Assembly: GCA_032718475.1 (NCBI GenBank) | Contig: JAUCBJ010000557.1 | Span: 1 to 45,439 of the forward strand | Length of the DNA: 45,439 bases | Source: Nemertoderma westbladi | Lineage: Eukaryota > Xenacoelomorpha > Nemertodermatida > Nemertodermatidae | Direction: 5' to 3' | Part shown: piece after piece, positions 1 to 11,285 of the stretch | Numbering within the stretch: the first letter of the stretch is position 1 | How the letters are laid out: each line of letters opens with the position of its first letter | Program-made: the position numbers and the translations under genes | The notes under the pieces: generated by a model | The model's database searches: none | Seen by the model: only the letters and a program-made list of their open reading frames with translations | Told to the model about the DNA's origin: nothing

Positions 1-759
1 CAATCAATCAAAGAAAGGGGGACAGTACGTGTTCACCCCTTTTAATTTGCACCCCCCCCCCCCCCCCCCCCCCCCTTCCCACCCACCAGTACTTTATAAC
101 TACCGATGCCTTCAATAGGCAAAGCCAGGTATGGTTTATAGGAATATAGTCTACGCAGTACTCGTCTTCATTATATGCCTCGTTGCGCTTCTCGCTCGTC
201 CTGTTTTGCATTAAAATATTTTTCCTAAACCAAGACTGACGATCTTTATACAGTTATAACTATGCGAAGTTTCGAAACTGTGCGAGTAACTGCTGATACA
301 TCTATGTGGAGATGTGTGATACAACGCCAATGCATCGTATGCCGATGTAGTAATATGGGTATTGAAATAATATTAAATCAATGTACACTCTTAAAGCTGC
401 AACGAAAAAATGTAGATAATTTCCTAGGTTACATATAAAATAATAATATTATTTTTAAGAACATTAATTTTACTACTTTGCGAAAATTCAATTAAAAAAT
501 AACCAGACAAATATATTGCGGAATAAACTATTTCGGATATAAGCCTACAACAGCCATGCCATGGATATAGTATTTATGTCATTATCTTCTGTCACCTGAG
601 ATAGTAAGTACTACAACATTTATAGTATAGAGTCAATAGGAGTCAATAGAGTCAACATGAATGAATGAATTCTGGAACATTTTGTTAATGCATGAGTAGC
701 TATGTAATAGTATAATTAAAGAGACGTATTGCATTGTTGCTAAGCTACTTATGGGATAA
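1..759. other. Non-coding stretch with a poly-C tract
   Basis: No supported gene. The only conspicuous feature is an uninterrupted run of 24 C at 52-75. The short open frames here have no recognisable protein content. Confidence 0.6.
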
Positions 760-1190
760 ACACAATATTCCAGAATATGTTGTATTTATTTAATAGAATA
801 AAATAGCCTCGCTCATATGCAAAAGCATACAAGTTTTAAACGCTCATATCTCAGCTATTTTAAGACGATTTAGATTATGTAACATATTTGGAATCCTTGC
901 ACAACCAACTTTCCACTAGTGCCTACAAATCACTGTAAGGTTGAAGAATAACTGCGGTGCGGTGTAACTGGTGAAATTTCACCGGAGACACTTTTTTCAA
1001 ACACTTGTAGCTAAAGAATGAAAGCGAAAATAAAAATTCTGGCTCACCCAGTAAGGAGGAGGGAGGTGAAACTAACTCTGTTGCGAATTTCATGCAATCT
1101 CATTAAGATTTGTAGATAAATTTGGGGGGGGGGGGGGGGGGTAGGTACATGAATAAAGACACTATATTCCAGGACATGGTGTATTCAGTA
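760..1190 (+). repeat. Dispersed ~430 bp repeat, copy 1
   Basis: Starts near ATTCCAGAATATGTTGTATT (769) and ends near ATTCCAGGACATGGTGTATT (1169), just after an 18-base G run at 1124-1141. The same order of blocks occurs at 9956-10375: a 'catatctcag' block, 'catatttggaatccttgca', 'aaaattctggct', the G run, then 'gacactatatt'. A third, inverted and partial copy lies at 9632-9864. No coding capacity. The class of element is unknown to me. The near-identical words at both ends are direct rather than inverted, so this is not an obvious TIR element. Confidence 0.65.
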
Positions 1191-2318
1191 TTGCTTCTCT
1201 GATAAATTCTAAACCGCCACTATTTTTCCAGAACGTTTTACTCACTATATCATTCTAATGGAAATATCTCCCAATTCTGCAAAACTTACTAGGTGACACT
1301 ACACTATGTCATATGTCATCATACTGTTACTGTAGGTCATAAAGGTAATTAATTAATGCTTCCATCTATATTACTGTCTCTTGACTTGTCTTTCACACTC
1401 AGGCGGGTTATCCGAGCAACCACGTCGATAATAGTAAAATAACAGTCAGACTGGCCACCACCCACGCCTATATGGCTTTACATACTCACAGAAAACAGTT
1501 GTGGTAATTATTGTTTGGCGGGATATTTAAATGTATCATCAAATATTTAATAATTGTTACTGTCAGTTCAGTCTGGCAGCCGGACTTACCGCTACCGGTA
1601 GCGCGGTAACATGATACTGTAAATCACCCAATATCCGGACGAGAACCGGAACAACCGTTCCTTTCGGGATGTTATAGTTTAGTAGTTCAGTTTATTTAAT
1701 CCACAAACTACGGTTGAATACTATATTATCGCCATTAATTAAAAATTTTTTATATATATTATATTAAATAATTATCTTAGTTGTCTTTTCATAAGTGTAA
1801 CTGTAGATGTGTTTTGGTGGCTGTGGCTGCGGCTGCATTACTGGGATCTCCTTTCTCAGCCAGCAACCACAATACTGCAATATGTACTTATATGTAGGCC
1901 TATATGTATTTTATAATATGTTATTATTATTGTTTTTTTTCTGTAACTCTATAGGGCCTATCATATACCTTATACTGATATGTTTTATACAGTATTCTGG
2001 TATTATCTAGTGCATCTTGTGGAATTTGTTAATAAAGTTCCAAAATTAAATTCCTGTGTCGCAATAAGTACCTAAGCTGTAGGTGGTAGGGCTGTAGCAT
2101 AGTCTCTGTGTGTGTTCGCGATTTTCGTTTGTCACTGTACAGCTGTAGTTAGAATAGCAATACAGGAATCGAATATCCTACCACTGTAAAACTTCCTCCT
2201 CATCTTTCTGAAATTGATAGGCCCTAAACTAAATCAGCCAACAGTGTCGCAAGCCTTCCAAATTCATTTACTGACTTAAATCATTTTTTAATGTTATGAT
2301 GTCTTTAATTGTTCGGCC
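1191..2318. other. Non-coding region upstream of POP7
   Basis: No supported gene. An AATAAA at 2031-2036 on the plus strand could end a transcript whose exons lie outside the window, but nothing upstream supports one. The open frame at 1807-2010 is a hydrophobic, T-rich chance frame. The POP7 promoter and 5' UTR should lie in the last few hundred bases; I see no clear TATA box. Confidence 0.5.
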
Positions 2319-2753
2319 ATGTCTGACAGCTTAAACGATCCCATAGAATACGATGAAGTTGAATTCCAACTTAGAAGACGTTTACCTCCGCGGTTTCCTA
2401 GGCAACCAAATGATATTTACATAACGAAGAAAACCAATTACAAACAACAAATAAAACGAGCTTACAATTTAATAGACAGCGGACAATTTAGCGAGATTCA
2501 CATCCACGCATTAGGCGCTGCTATTAATAGGGCACTTAATATCGCCTTGGAGATGAAAGAGTCCAAGTGCGGGTCCCTGGATATATCTGTTGCCACGGAT
2601 ACTGTGCGATTAGTCGACGATTTATTGCCTCTAACTGAAGTCGGAGAACCGGAAACACAAACACGTCATACTTCCGCTGTTCATATCCGGGTGTACCGAT
2701 TGTTTCCGGTTCCGATAGGCGTAAAATCCGATCCCGGTGGTTCTACTAAATAA
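2319..2753 (+). CDS. POP7: Ribonuclease P/MRP protein subunit p20 (POP7), intronless
   Basis: 144 residues, close to the ~140 usual for animal Pop7/Rpp20. The protein is an Alba-like RNA-binding subunit. With Rpp25 it binds the P3 domain of RNase P and RNase MRP RNAs, in nuclear tRNA 5' maturation and rRNA processing. Seen here: an N-terminal block RRRLPPRFPRQPNDIYI (residues ~19-35) typical of animal Pop7, then the Alba core with 'SEIHIHALGAAINRALNIAL' (~58-77), and the closing strand SAVHIRVYR (~119-127). A short P/G/S-rich tail follows. The start is the first ATG before the conserved block. There is no intron. SARS2 follows on the same strand after 261 bp. Family identification is from recognised sequence, not a search. 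Confidence 0.93.
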   Translation: MSDSLNDPIEYDEVEFQLRRRLPPRFPRQPNDIYITKKTNYKQQIKRAYNLIDSGQFSEIHIHALGAAINRALNIALEMKESKCGSLDISVATDTVRLVDDLLPLTEVGEPETQTRHTSAVHIRVYRLFPVPIGVKSDPGGSTK

Positions 2754-3014
2754 TCTGTCTATTGTACTTTGTTGTAATTAGCTACTCAATTAATAGTAGT
2801 AAACTTGTGGTAGACTCGAGTATATCAATATTTATTTTAATTGTGCTTATATGTTACTTTGGATGCCCCCTAATATTCCACAATCCCACATCTGTGCAAT
2901 ACTAATAGACCTATTAGTATTATAAAACTCTTATAAATACAGACTACATCTCTCTCTGCAAAGCTATTTTTATTGATTCTCGCTTTGTGTAGAAACCTCC
3001 GGTGAGTTCCACCA

Positions 3015-4520
3015 ATGATTTTGCGACTATTATCCCGCAGTTCCACGCGGCAACGACGAAACTCTTCCACATCGGGTCGGGATTGTGTTAGACCCACCGC
3101 TATGTATGGTTGGCTGGGTTACAAACCCGCTATAGACACAGACAGTCTGGTCGAGAGAACGGCTGAACTTACAGAGAACTGCCTCAATAGAGGATGCAAA
3201 GTCGATGTAAAACACGTTCTAGAATTGTGGAATAATCTTAAAAGTATAAAAGAAAATATATCTAAGAGTAAAGCTGATATGAAACAATCATTCGTTATGT
3301 TACGAGAGAAAAATAACGGAGATAATAACGGAAAAGCGGAACTCCTAGACAAAATAAAATCGTTAAAATCTTTAGTTAAATCGATGGAGTTGGTTTCCAG
3401 GACAACAGAAAGGGAATTCTACGACGCCGCGGCTTTGATTCCCAACTGGACTTCCCCGACGACGCCGGTTGGTAACGAGTTGTTAGTCCGGGTTCTAGAA
3501 TCCTACAGAGACCCGGAGTCTGAACACCCGGAAGCCGGGAGGAATCACAAGCGATTCCTCCCGGCTATGCGATTGATGCGGTTAGATAATCTGTCCCATC
3601 TCGGGGAGTATAAGACTTGTTATTTGAACGGGGATTTAGCACTTTTGGAGAACGCGTTGACTCAGTTCGGTATAGCGAGTGTGGTCCGCGCAGGGTTCAC
3701 GCTCCTCTCCGTACCGACTTTGGCTCGCGGCCTCGTCGTGGAGGGCTGCGGCTTCCCTGTCCACACGTCCCGCACCCAGACCTTCCGTCTAGACGCCGCG
3801 CGACACGGCGACTTGTACCTCTGCGGGACGGGGGAGGTTCCGTTAGCGGGGTTCTTCTTCAACGCGGAGATCGACTTGGCTACACTGCCGATACGAGTCG
3901 CCACGAGCAGTACGTGTTACCGAGCCGAGGTACCGTCCACCGCCGAGGCCGGGGGTCTATACCGACTGCCGCAGTTTAATAAAGTCGAGATGTTTGGTGT
4001 CACAGCCAACGAGACGGGAACAGAAAGTCGTCAACTTATGGAAGAATTTATCGAGATTCAAAAGGGAATTTATAAGGAGTTGGAATTACCTTTTCGGGTT
4101 CTAGAAATGCCGACTTATGAGTTGGGTTTACCTGCGTACCGTAAAGTCGATATAGAAGTGTGGATGCCTGGTCGTCAAGGTTTCGGGGAGGTTTCTAGTT
4201 GCTCCAACTGTACGGACTTTCAAGCTCGTCGACTTCGGACTAGGTATGTTGGGAATCTTGTGGCGTCTATGGAAGAACGTAGGCGTAGTGTGGCGTATTG
4301 CCACACTGTGAACGGAACAGCTGTGGCTACATCAAGATGCGTGCTCGCTATAGCGGAGAACTACCGTAGTGGTGCAAGGACTATCACTGTACCACCGCCA
4401 CTGTTACCTTACATGATGGGGCGAACCGAAATAACTACGGACCACTCCTTGAAACATATTAAATACCATAAAACTACAGCGAGAGACATGTATAGTAAAG
4501 ATAGTGCAGATACTAATTAA
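3015..4520 (+). CDS. SARS2: Mitochondrial seryl-tRNA synthetase (SARS2), intronless
   Basis: 501 residues. This class II synthetase charges mitochondrial tRNA-Ser in the matrix. Residues 1-25 are rich in R and S with no acidic residue before D23, as expected for a targeting presequence. Residues ~45-135 form the helical N-terminal arm (charged, coiled-coil-like). The catalytic core has the serine-binding TGE (272-274), motif 2 CYRAE (301-305), VEMFG (324-328), the block SNCTDFQARR (397-406) and motif 3 NGTAVATSR (433-441). FRVLEMPTYELGLPAYRKVD (360-379) is characteristic of the animal mitochondrial enzyme. Length and order match the family. The whole gene is one exon, unlike the many-exon vertebrate gene. 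The start at 3015 is the only ATG that keeps the presequence. Confidence 0.95.
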   Translation: MILRLLSRSSTRQRRNSSTSGRDCVRPTAMYGWLGYKPAIDTDSLVERTAELTENCLNRGCKVDVKHVLELWNNLKSIKENISKSKADMKQSFVMLREKNNGDNNGKAELLDKIKSLKSLVKSMELVSRTTEREFYDAAALIPNWTSPTTPVGNELLVRVLESYRDPESEHPEAGRNHKRFLPAMRLMRLDNLSHLGEYKTCYLNGDLALLENALTQFGIASVVRAGFTLLSVPTLARGLVVEGCGFPVHTSRTQTFRLDAARHGDLYLCGTGEVPLAGFFFNAEIDLATLPIRVATSSTCYRAEVPSTAEAGGLYRLPQFNKVEMFGVTANETGTESRQLMEEFIEIQKGIYKELELPFRVLEMPTYELGLPAYRKVDIEVWMPGRQGFGEVSSCSNCTDFQARRLRTRYVGNLVASMEERRRSVAYCHTVNGTAVATSRCVLAIAENYRSGARTITVPPPLLPYMMGRTEITTDHSLKHIKYHKTTARDMYSKDSADTN

Positions 4521-4649
4521 ATTAGTTCAGTAATTAATAATTACTTGTTACCCATTTCTTTAGTGGATATTGATAAATAATATGCAAAGATATTATTTCT
4601 GGGGATATTTTTCTCAACTACTTGCACTTTTGATGTGCTTTTTGTGTCT
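4521..4649. other. SARS2 3' flank
   Basis: AT-rich DNA between the SARS2 stop and the LINE. It contains only a weak AATAAT-type word near 4575; no canonical polyadenylation signal is seen. Confidence 0.4.
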
Positions 4650-5560
4650 ACTAGGTCGAGCGAGCCCGGACAGTGGAAATGAGATCCTTCCAGGCTTCCC
4701 GATTCTCCATAGTTGTCCCAATTTCGTTTCTCCCAAGTTCAGTATCCCTTTCAAGTTGATCTATATATGTTATGGCCGGTCGTCCACGACTACGCTTTCC
4801 ATGAGTTGGTTGCCAGAAAAGTAGATCTGGTATGACCTCGTCTTTACTTCGCTAGCAGTGCCCACTGAATCTTAATCTGCGTTCACGGAGGGTGGTTGAT
4901 ACAGGTGGTATTGTACCATAACTCTCGGCGTTTGTCATGTGTTGTCTGCAGCTGATGTTTAGGGCTGCCCTTAGTAGTCTTGTTTAGCAACCATCAATTC
5001 GTTGTTCAAGTGATTTAGTCAGTGTCCAGGTCTCACCCCCGTATAAAAATACACTTTCCACTGTGGCTCGAAATAACTTAGTCTTCAGGTACCTGGAGAG
5101 ATCTGATTTCCAGATGGTATCCATTTTTGATAGAGCTACCCAAGCCTTTGCGTTCCTAACTTCTATGTCCTTTTTGCTACTTTCTATCCATGATACAAGC
5201 TACTGGAAGTCGTCGACCTTCCTTAGTTGATTATTATCAATGGTTATCAAGTTTTCATCAACATTAAAGGTCATGAATTCGGTCTTGGTAGCATTTCTAT
5301 GCAATCCAACCTCCTTAGCAGCCCTCTCCACTTTATTTAGTAGAAGCTGAGCATCTGCTAGCGTATTAGAGAGCAGGGCGGTGTCATCCGCAAAGTCGGT
5401 GTCTGTGACTGTAGTTGCCGGATATCTACTACTTCTGCGTTCTTGAAGTGTGAATCCCAGATCTTCACCCTTTGTGACTGTCATCATTGCGTAATCCAGC
5501 ACAACTACAAATAGTAATGGTCCTAATGTGTCACCATGCAGTACGCCTTGTGTCTATTAA
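4650..5560 (-). mobile_element. 5'-truncated LINE (non-LTR retrotransposon) remnant
   Basis: Read on the minus strand, this is the C-terminal part of a reverse transcriptase. QGVLHGDTLGPLLF near 5550 is RT motif B. DTDFADDTALLS near 5390 is the catalytic FADD box. After a stop come the thumb-like segment (LSRYLKTKLFRATVESVFLYGGETWTL, seen in two parts), RIDGC, RRLRFSGHC and finally [20 protein letters not shown]. Several in-frame stops make it a dead copy. The 5' part is missing. The 3' end is marked by TCGACCTAGTAG, and related copies continue with a (TAG)n tail. Clade (CR1/L2/RTE-like) not decided. Related fragments lie at 31424-31490, 35370-35640 and 44835-45060. Confidence 0.88.
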
Positions 5561-6114
5561 AATGTTTAAAAAATGTTTTATTCTCAAATTTCGAAATCTA
5601 TTGAAGCTATTAAATTTTTATTTCCTCATCTGAAAGAGGACATAATTTTAGTTAGGGACAGGTACTTTCGGCGCGCTAGACATATTGTTTAAGGGATTCT
5701 ATCTTTAAGAGAAATAACTGGCCCATTAAATTTAGAGTGGCTTTGCAGCAGCATGGCGGGTCGTATAGGTCATGACTACTGTACTGTATGTATTTATATA
5801 ATTGAATGTAAAGTATCACTAAAGACTCGACCGTAAAATAAATGAGGCGAGCTAATCCTATAAATATAGCTTTACATACCGGGCTTATATAACATACCTA
5901 AAGCTCGAGAACTATTAAATATATACAAGCCTTACGGGGTGTGCTTTTGCTACGAATATAGTAGGCATAGTGTGAAATGATAGGAATATTGTATTGCGAA
6001 TATTGGGATTGGTGCTAGGAGTGTTGAACACACAGATGTTATATACACACAGTTAGGGCGTGCTGCAGGGAATGTTATACAGTACATACAGTATTTGGGG
6101 TGCTAGGAGTGTTG
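5561..6114. other. Non-coding stretch
   Basis: AT-rich DNA without a supported gene. The last ~100 bases hold degenerate precursors of the minisatellite that follows, such as 'gtgctaggagtgttgaacacaca' split by divergent sequence. Confidence 0.5.
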
Positions 6115-8495
6115 AACACACATTAGTGGGTGCTATGATTATACACACAGTATTGGGTGCTATGATTATACACACGGTATTGGGTGCTATGATTATACAC
6201 ACAGTATTGGGTACTATGATTATACACACAGTACTGGGTGCTATGATTGATTATACACACAGTATAGGGTGCTATGATTGATTATACACACAGAATTGCG
6301 TGCTATGATTATACACACAGTATTGGGTGCTATGATTATACACACAGTATAGGGTGCTATGATTATACACACAGTATTGGGTGCTATGATTGATTATACA
6401 CACAGTATAGGGTGCTATGATTGATTATACACACAGTATAGGGTGCTATGATTGATTATACACACAGTATTGGGTGCTATGATTGATTATACACACAGTA
6501 TTGGGTGCTATGATTATACACACAGTATTGGGTGCTATGATTATACACACAGTATTGGGTGCTATGATTATACACACAGTATTGGGTGCTATGATTATAC
6601 ACACAGTATTGGGTGCTATGATTATACACACATTATTGGGTGTTATGATTATACACACAGTATTGGGTGCTATGATTGATTATACACACAGTATTGGGTG
6701 CTATGATTATACACACAGTATTGGGTGCTATGATTATACACACAGTATTGGGTGCTATGATTATACACACAGTATTGGGTGATATGATTATACACACAGT
6801 ATTGGGTGCTATGATTATACACACAGTATTGGGTGCTATGATTATACACACAGTATTGGGTGCTATGATTGATTATACACACAGTATTGGGTGCTATGAT
6901 TATACACACAGTATTGGGTGCTATGATTATACACACAGTATTGGGTGCTATGATTATACACACAGTATTGGGTGCTATGATTGATTATACACACAGTATT
7001 GGGTGCTATGATTATACACACAGTATTGGGTGCTATGATTGATTATACACACAGTATTGGGTGCTATGATTATACACACGGTATTGGGTGCTATGATTAT
7101 ACACACAGTATTGGGTGCTATGATTGATTATACACACAGTATAGGGTGCTATGATTGATTATACACACAGTATTGGGTGCTATGATTATACACACAGTAT
7201 TGGGTGCTATGATTATACACACAGTATTGGGTGCTATGATTATACACACAGTATTGGGTGCTATGATTGATTATACACACAGTATTGGGTGCTATGATTA
7301 TACACACAGTATTGGGTGCTATGATTATACACACAGTATTGGGTGCTATGATTATACACACAGTATTGGGTGCTATGATTATACACACAGTATTGGGTGC
7401 TATGATTATACACACAGTATTGGGTGCTATGATTATACACACAGTATTGGGTGCTATGATTATACACACAGTATTGGGTGCTATGATTATACACACAGTA
7501 TTGGGTGCTGTGATTATACACACAGTATAGGGTGCTACGATTGATTATACACACAGTATTGGGTGCTATGATTATACACACAGTATTGGGTGCTATGATT
7601 ATACACACAGTATTGGGTGCTATGATTATACACACAGTATTGGGTGCTATGATTATACACACAGTATTGGGTGCTATGATTATACACACAGTATTGGGTG
7701 CAATGATTGATTATACACACAGTTTTGGGCGCTATGAGTATACACACAGTATTGGGTGCTATGATTGATTATACACACAGTATAGGGTGCTATGATTGAT
7801 TATACACACAGTATTGGGTGCTATGATTGATTATACACACAGTATTGGGTGCTATGATTGATTATACACACAGTATTGGGTGCTATGATTATACACACAG
7901 TATATTGGGTGCTATGATTATACACACAGTATTGGGTGCTATGATTATACACACAGTATTGGGTGCTATGATTGATTATACACACAGTATAAGGTGCTAT
8001 GATTGATTATACATACAGTATTGGGTGATATGATTATACACACAGTATTGGGTGCTATGATTGATTATACACACAGTATAGGGTGCTATGATTGATTATA
8101 CCCACAGTATTGGGTGCTATGATTGATTATACACACAGTATAAGGTGCTATGATTGATTATACATACAGTATTGGGTGATATGATTATACACACAGTATT
8201 GGGTGCTATGATTGATTATACACACAGTATAGGGTGCTATGATTGATTATACACACAGTATAGGGTGCTATGATTGATTATACCCACAGTATTGGGTGCT
8301 ATGATTGATTATACACACAGTATTGGGTGCTATGATTATACACACAGTATATTGGGTGCTATGATTATACACACAGTATATTGGGTGATATGATTATACA
8401 CACAGTATTGGGTGATATGATTATACACACAGTATTGGGTGTTATGATTGATTATACACACAGTATTGGATGCTATGAGTATACACACATTATTA
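6115..8495 (+). repeat. 27/31-bp two-state minisatellite (~85 units)
   Basis: Tandem units built on GGTGCTATGATTATACACAC plus CAGTATT (27 bp). A second form has an extra 4 bp, GATTGATT instead of GATT (31 bp). The two forms alternate irregularly over ~2.4 kb. Minor variants are GGTGATATG, TATAGGGTG and TATATTGGG. The same 151-bp block (four 31-bp units and one 27-bp unit, with the ATAAGG and ACATAC variants) occurs twice between about 7970 and 8280. This shows recent block duplication. The 27-bp unit keeps all frames open, so the MIIHTVLGA-type peptides are by-products, not genes. Confidence 0.95.
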
Positions 8496-9631
8496 GGTGC
8501 TAGGAATGTTGTGGGGGTTCCAGGAGTATATATCTGGTTACTACCATTACTACCAGCTGTAGTAACTACAGTATAAGTATAGCCTATGGAACTGAGCGTA
8601 ACGCGAATAATAACGCAAAGTCGACGACTATAATTTGGTAAGCCTAAATGTATTTACTCATTGATTAAAATGTCGTGATACTATATAATGCAGTAACAGT
8701 AGCGTTGAACAGATGGCTTCTGTTGTAGCTACGAATAATTTAATATAAAGTAACCACAGTTACTTTAATAAAACTATTTATCAATTATTTCAGTATCGAC
8801 TTCCACGGATTTTATTTCTATTATTTCTTTCGTTGCCCAAATATCTATGTGCCTTTCTTCAAATAAAAGTACTGTAGTTATATTAAATGTCAGTTTCCTC
8901 AGCTTGATGTTCAAAGGTTCTCCCTTAACTAATTTACGTAAGCATTGCGAAGTAGGAACTCTAAAATTACAATCGTAGCGGTAAATTTTGTTCATATATA
9001 ATATAATTTATTTTATATTGTTAATTTATAAATAATTATATTTCTAGGAGTCCTTGTGTTTTGAATACAAAATTATATATGTGCCACTTATATAACCCCT
9101 AAGATCAAGAACAAATATTGACATTGCTTTAGTCTGCCTGTAAATCTGTGATTCAGTATATAAAGCTTGCAATATATGATTTGGCGCAAGCAGGATCAGA
9201 TCAGTCACTGTAATAATAATAGGGCGTGTGATGTATAGAGGTAAATGCCAACGAAGCCATGCGGCTTTTGATAAATTAATTAATCAAAATGTATTTTTTA
9301 GTAAAAAAAAAAAAAACACCAGCAACGAAGAAATTGTAGCATAATGAAGTTCGCTATTTATTTTTCAAAGAATAGTTATACCAACAGGGGAGACAGATTC
9401 CTCAATATCAGCCGTCGCATAAAGCTTTTTTAATCGTCACATAAAGTCACCCATCACAATCGTCACATAAAGTCACCCATCTGATAAAGTTGTACATTAT
9501 TGCACATCCTTTGAAAAAAACATCAAAACTACATTCAAAAGGAACTTATGCTTATGGCGTTTCTTTCATTGGTCACTCATCATAAGTAGTACTCTACTAC
9601 AACTGAAGGCCCCCTACGATAACGGTAACGA
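8496..9631. other. Non-coding stretch
   Basis: AT-rich. Contains a short direct repeat 'atcgtcacataaagtcaccc' near 9432 and 9462 and a weak minus-strand open frame (8774-8995, listed separately). Nothing else is supported. Confidence 0.5.
8774..8995 (-). CDS. Hypothetical 73-residue open frame
   Basis: Begins with ATG and ends TAG. Unlike the other short frames it has a balanced composition (for example YRYDCNFRVPTSQCLRKLV, and LLFEERHIDIW). I recognise no family. It could be an exon or a decayed fragment of a gene or mobile element. No splice sites were confirmed around it. Confidence 0.15.
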   Translation of the reverse strand: MNKIYRYDCNFRVPTSQCLRKLVKGEPLNIKLRKLTFNITTVLLFEERHIDIWATKEIIEIKSVEVDTEIIDK

Positions 9632-10191
9632 TAAGCGTTTTAAAAAAGTCCCTCTGTATCTCTGCACCCTCTGTATCGTAGCCATTCTTCACATTAGTCG
9701 TAATTTTTTCATATCATTAAAAAGCTTGCGTTGCAAGGATTCCAAATATGTAACAATATCTGAATTTCGTTGAGAAACAGCTGAGATATAGGCGTTCAAA
9801 GATTGCAAGAATTATTGTTCGCTGCAGGCCATTTATTATATCTAATAAATACACAAAATTCTAGAATGTGTTATTTATTTTATAAGTTGGTTAGCAACAG
9901 CGGTAATCCTATTCAATATATCTATTGCGTAGCTGCTATTCATACTTAAACAAAATATTCCAGAACATTGTGTATTTATTTAATAGAATAAATGGCCTTC
10001 AGCGAACGATAATTCTTGCAATCTTTGAACGCCTATATCTCAGTTGTTTCTCAACGAAATTCAGATATTGTTGCATATTTGGAATCCTTGCAACGCAAGC
10101 TTTTTAATGATATGAAAAAATTACGACTAATTTGAAGAATGGCTACGATACAGAGGGTGCGATTTCGCAAAAGAGACTTTTTTAAAACGCT
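9632..10191. repeat. Long inverted repeat (arms ~235 bp, loop ~90 bp)
   Basis: The left arm at 9632-9864 is the reverse complement of the right arm at about 9956-10191, roughly 95% identical by eye. Shared blocks include GCAATCTTTGAACGCCTATA, GGAATCCTTGCAACGCAAGC and GAATGGCTACGATACAGAGG. The right arm is the 5' half of copy 2 of the dispersed repeat also seen at 760-1190. Such a pair would fold into a long hairpin if transcribed. Confidence 0.85.
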
Positions 10192-10375
10192 TATAAAAAA
10201 AATTTAAAGGCAAAATCGAAAATTCTGGCTTCTTGGGGTCATCGACGGTGAGTGGAACTAGTGGTGTTTCAAATTTCAAGCAATATGATAACGATTTGTA
10301 GAAAAATCTGGGGGGGGGGGTCCGTGTCATCAGAAAATGACACTATATTACGGGACATGGTGTATTACAATTACG
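9956..10375 (+). repeat. Dispersed ~430 bp repeat, copy 2
   Basis: Colinear with 769-1190. It runs from ATTCCAGAACATTGTGTATT, through 'catatttggaatccttgca' and 'aaaattctggct', to an 11-base G run (10310-10320), then 'gacactatatt' and GGGACATGGTGTATTACA. The two copies have diverged more than the two arms of the inverted repeat. Confidence 0.7.
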
Positions 10376-11285
10376 TACTTTTCATTCAAAAGGAAAATAA
10401 GGATAGGTAAGTTAACCTGTTCCTTTTTCCACGATTTATGTCTCTTAAAAATCGAATTGGACATAAATATCTGTACCGAATTTATTTTGCTAACCTCGTA
10501 CATATTTGTTAGTATGACGTGTTGGGGATATTATTCACAGTTCACTCATGCTATGCACCATGCACTGCACACAATGTTTATTCCCACAGCACGGCACCCA
10601 CGCTGTACAGAGGGTAACGATTAATTCAATCAATGCATGATGATGGCACATGGTATATTAGATTAGCATATTTGTTGTATAGCTGATAGATACCGGGTAT
10701 GCGGGAAAGACTAAGAAGGGATAATGAAATCGCAACGTGGCTTATTGCTATAATAATATGCGTAAAGATGACGCCTACGCAGTCCAGTCAGACTCCTTTA
10801 ATAGTGAATAGGCTACCGGTACTGAAAATAATAATAAACGGCGCAATTACAGGAATTACTTAATTGAGCTTAACAAACAGTCAGAACACAGTGCATGGGC
10901 ATGGTAGCTGGGTAGACCCTGGTGCATGCGTGTCTATCTTCCCCCATACAGTCATACATCAGTAGAGCAGTAGGCCTACATAGGGTAAAGTAGCGCTAGG
11001 TCCAAATCGGTATACCTTAGGTCCTGTAGCGTTTAGGTCCCGTAGCTTTAGGTCCTGGCACCTGGCGCGTTAGGTCCTGCTTGTTCTCCACATGTCAGCA
11101 TGTTCATAAACATAAATAATAGGCCTATTCTGCTATTGTATATTTAACTCAAACGAACATTCCATATTGATATTACCAGTAAAACTGTAAAAGGCAAAGG
11201 GCCATCACGCAACGGATTCTGGTAGGCCTACTACTTAACTCACTGATTTCAAGTTGTATACCGGTTAATTCTACTAATTTAATTA
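10376..11285. other. Non-coding region upstream of TMEM165
   Basis: No gene is supported. It includes three TAGGCCTA palindromes (about 10974, 11124, 11224) and the AGGTCC cluster listed separately. It should hold the promoter and 5' UTR of TMEM165. Confidence 0.5.
10997..11078 (+). promoter_or_regulatory. Cluster of five AGGTCC words upstream of TMEM165
   Basis: AGGTCC occurs at about 10998, 11019, 11035, 11050 and 11072, with spacing 15-22 bp, mostly as TTAGGTCC. It lies 210-290 bp before the TMEM165 start codon. It may be a degenerate minisatellite or a cluster of protein-binding sites. Its function is only suggested by position. Confidence 0.3.

Noticed and set aside
52-75. Homopolymers as assembly errors
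   Set aside because: Cannot be excluded, but several sit at equivalent positions in separate repeat copies, which favours real sequence. Kept as a finding with a raw-read check.
3617-3979. 120-residue open frame inside SARS2
   Set aside because: Out-of-frame arginine-rich reading of the synthetase core.
4570-4824. Plus-strand 84-residue open frame
   Set aside because: Antisense of the LINE 3' end.
6060-7768. Open frames with MIIHTVLGA or CIIIAPNTV repeats on both strands
   Set aside because: They follow from a 27-bp unit lacking stops. The 31-bp units shift frame at random, so no protein is maintained.
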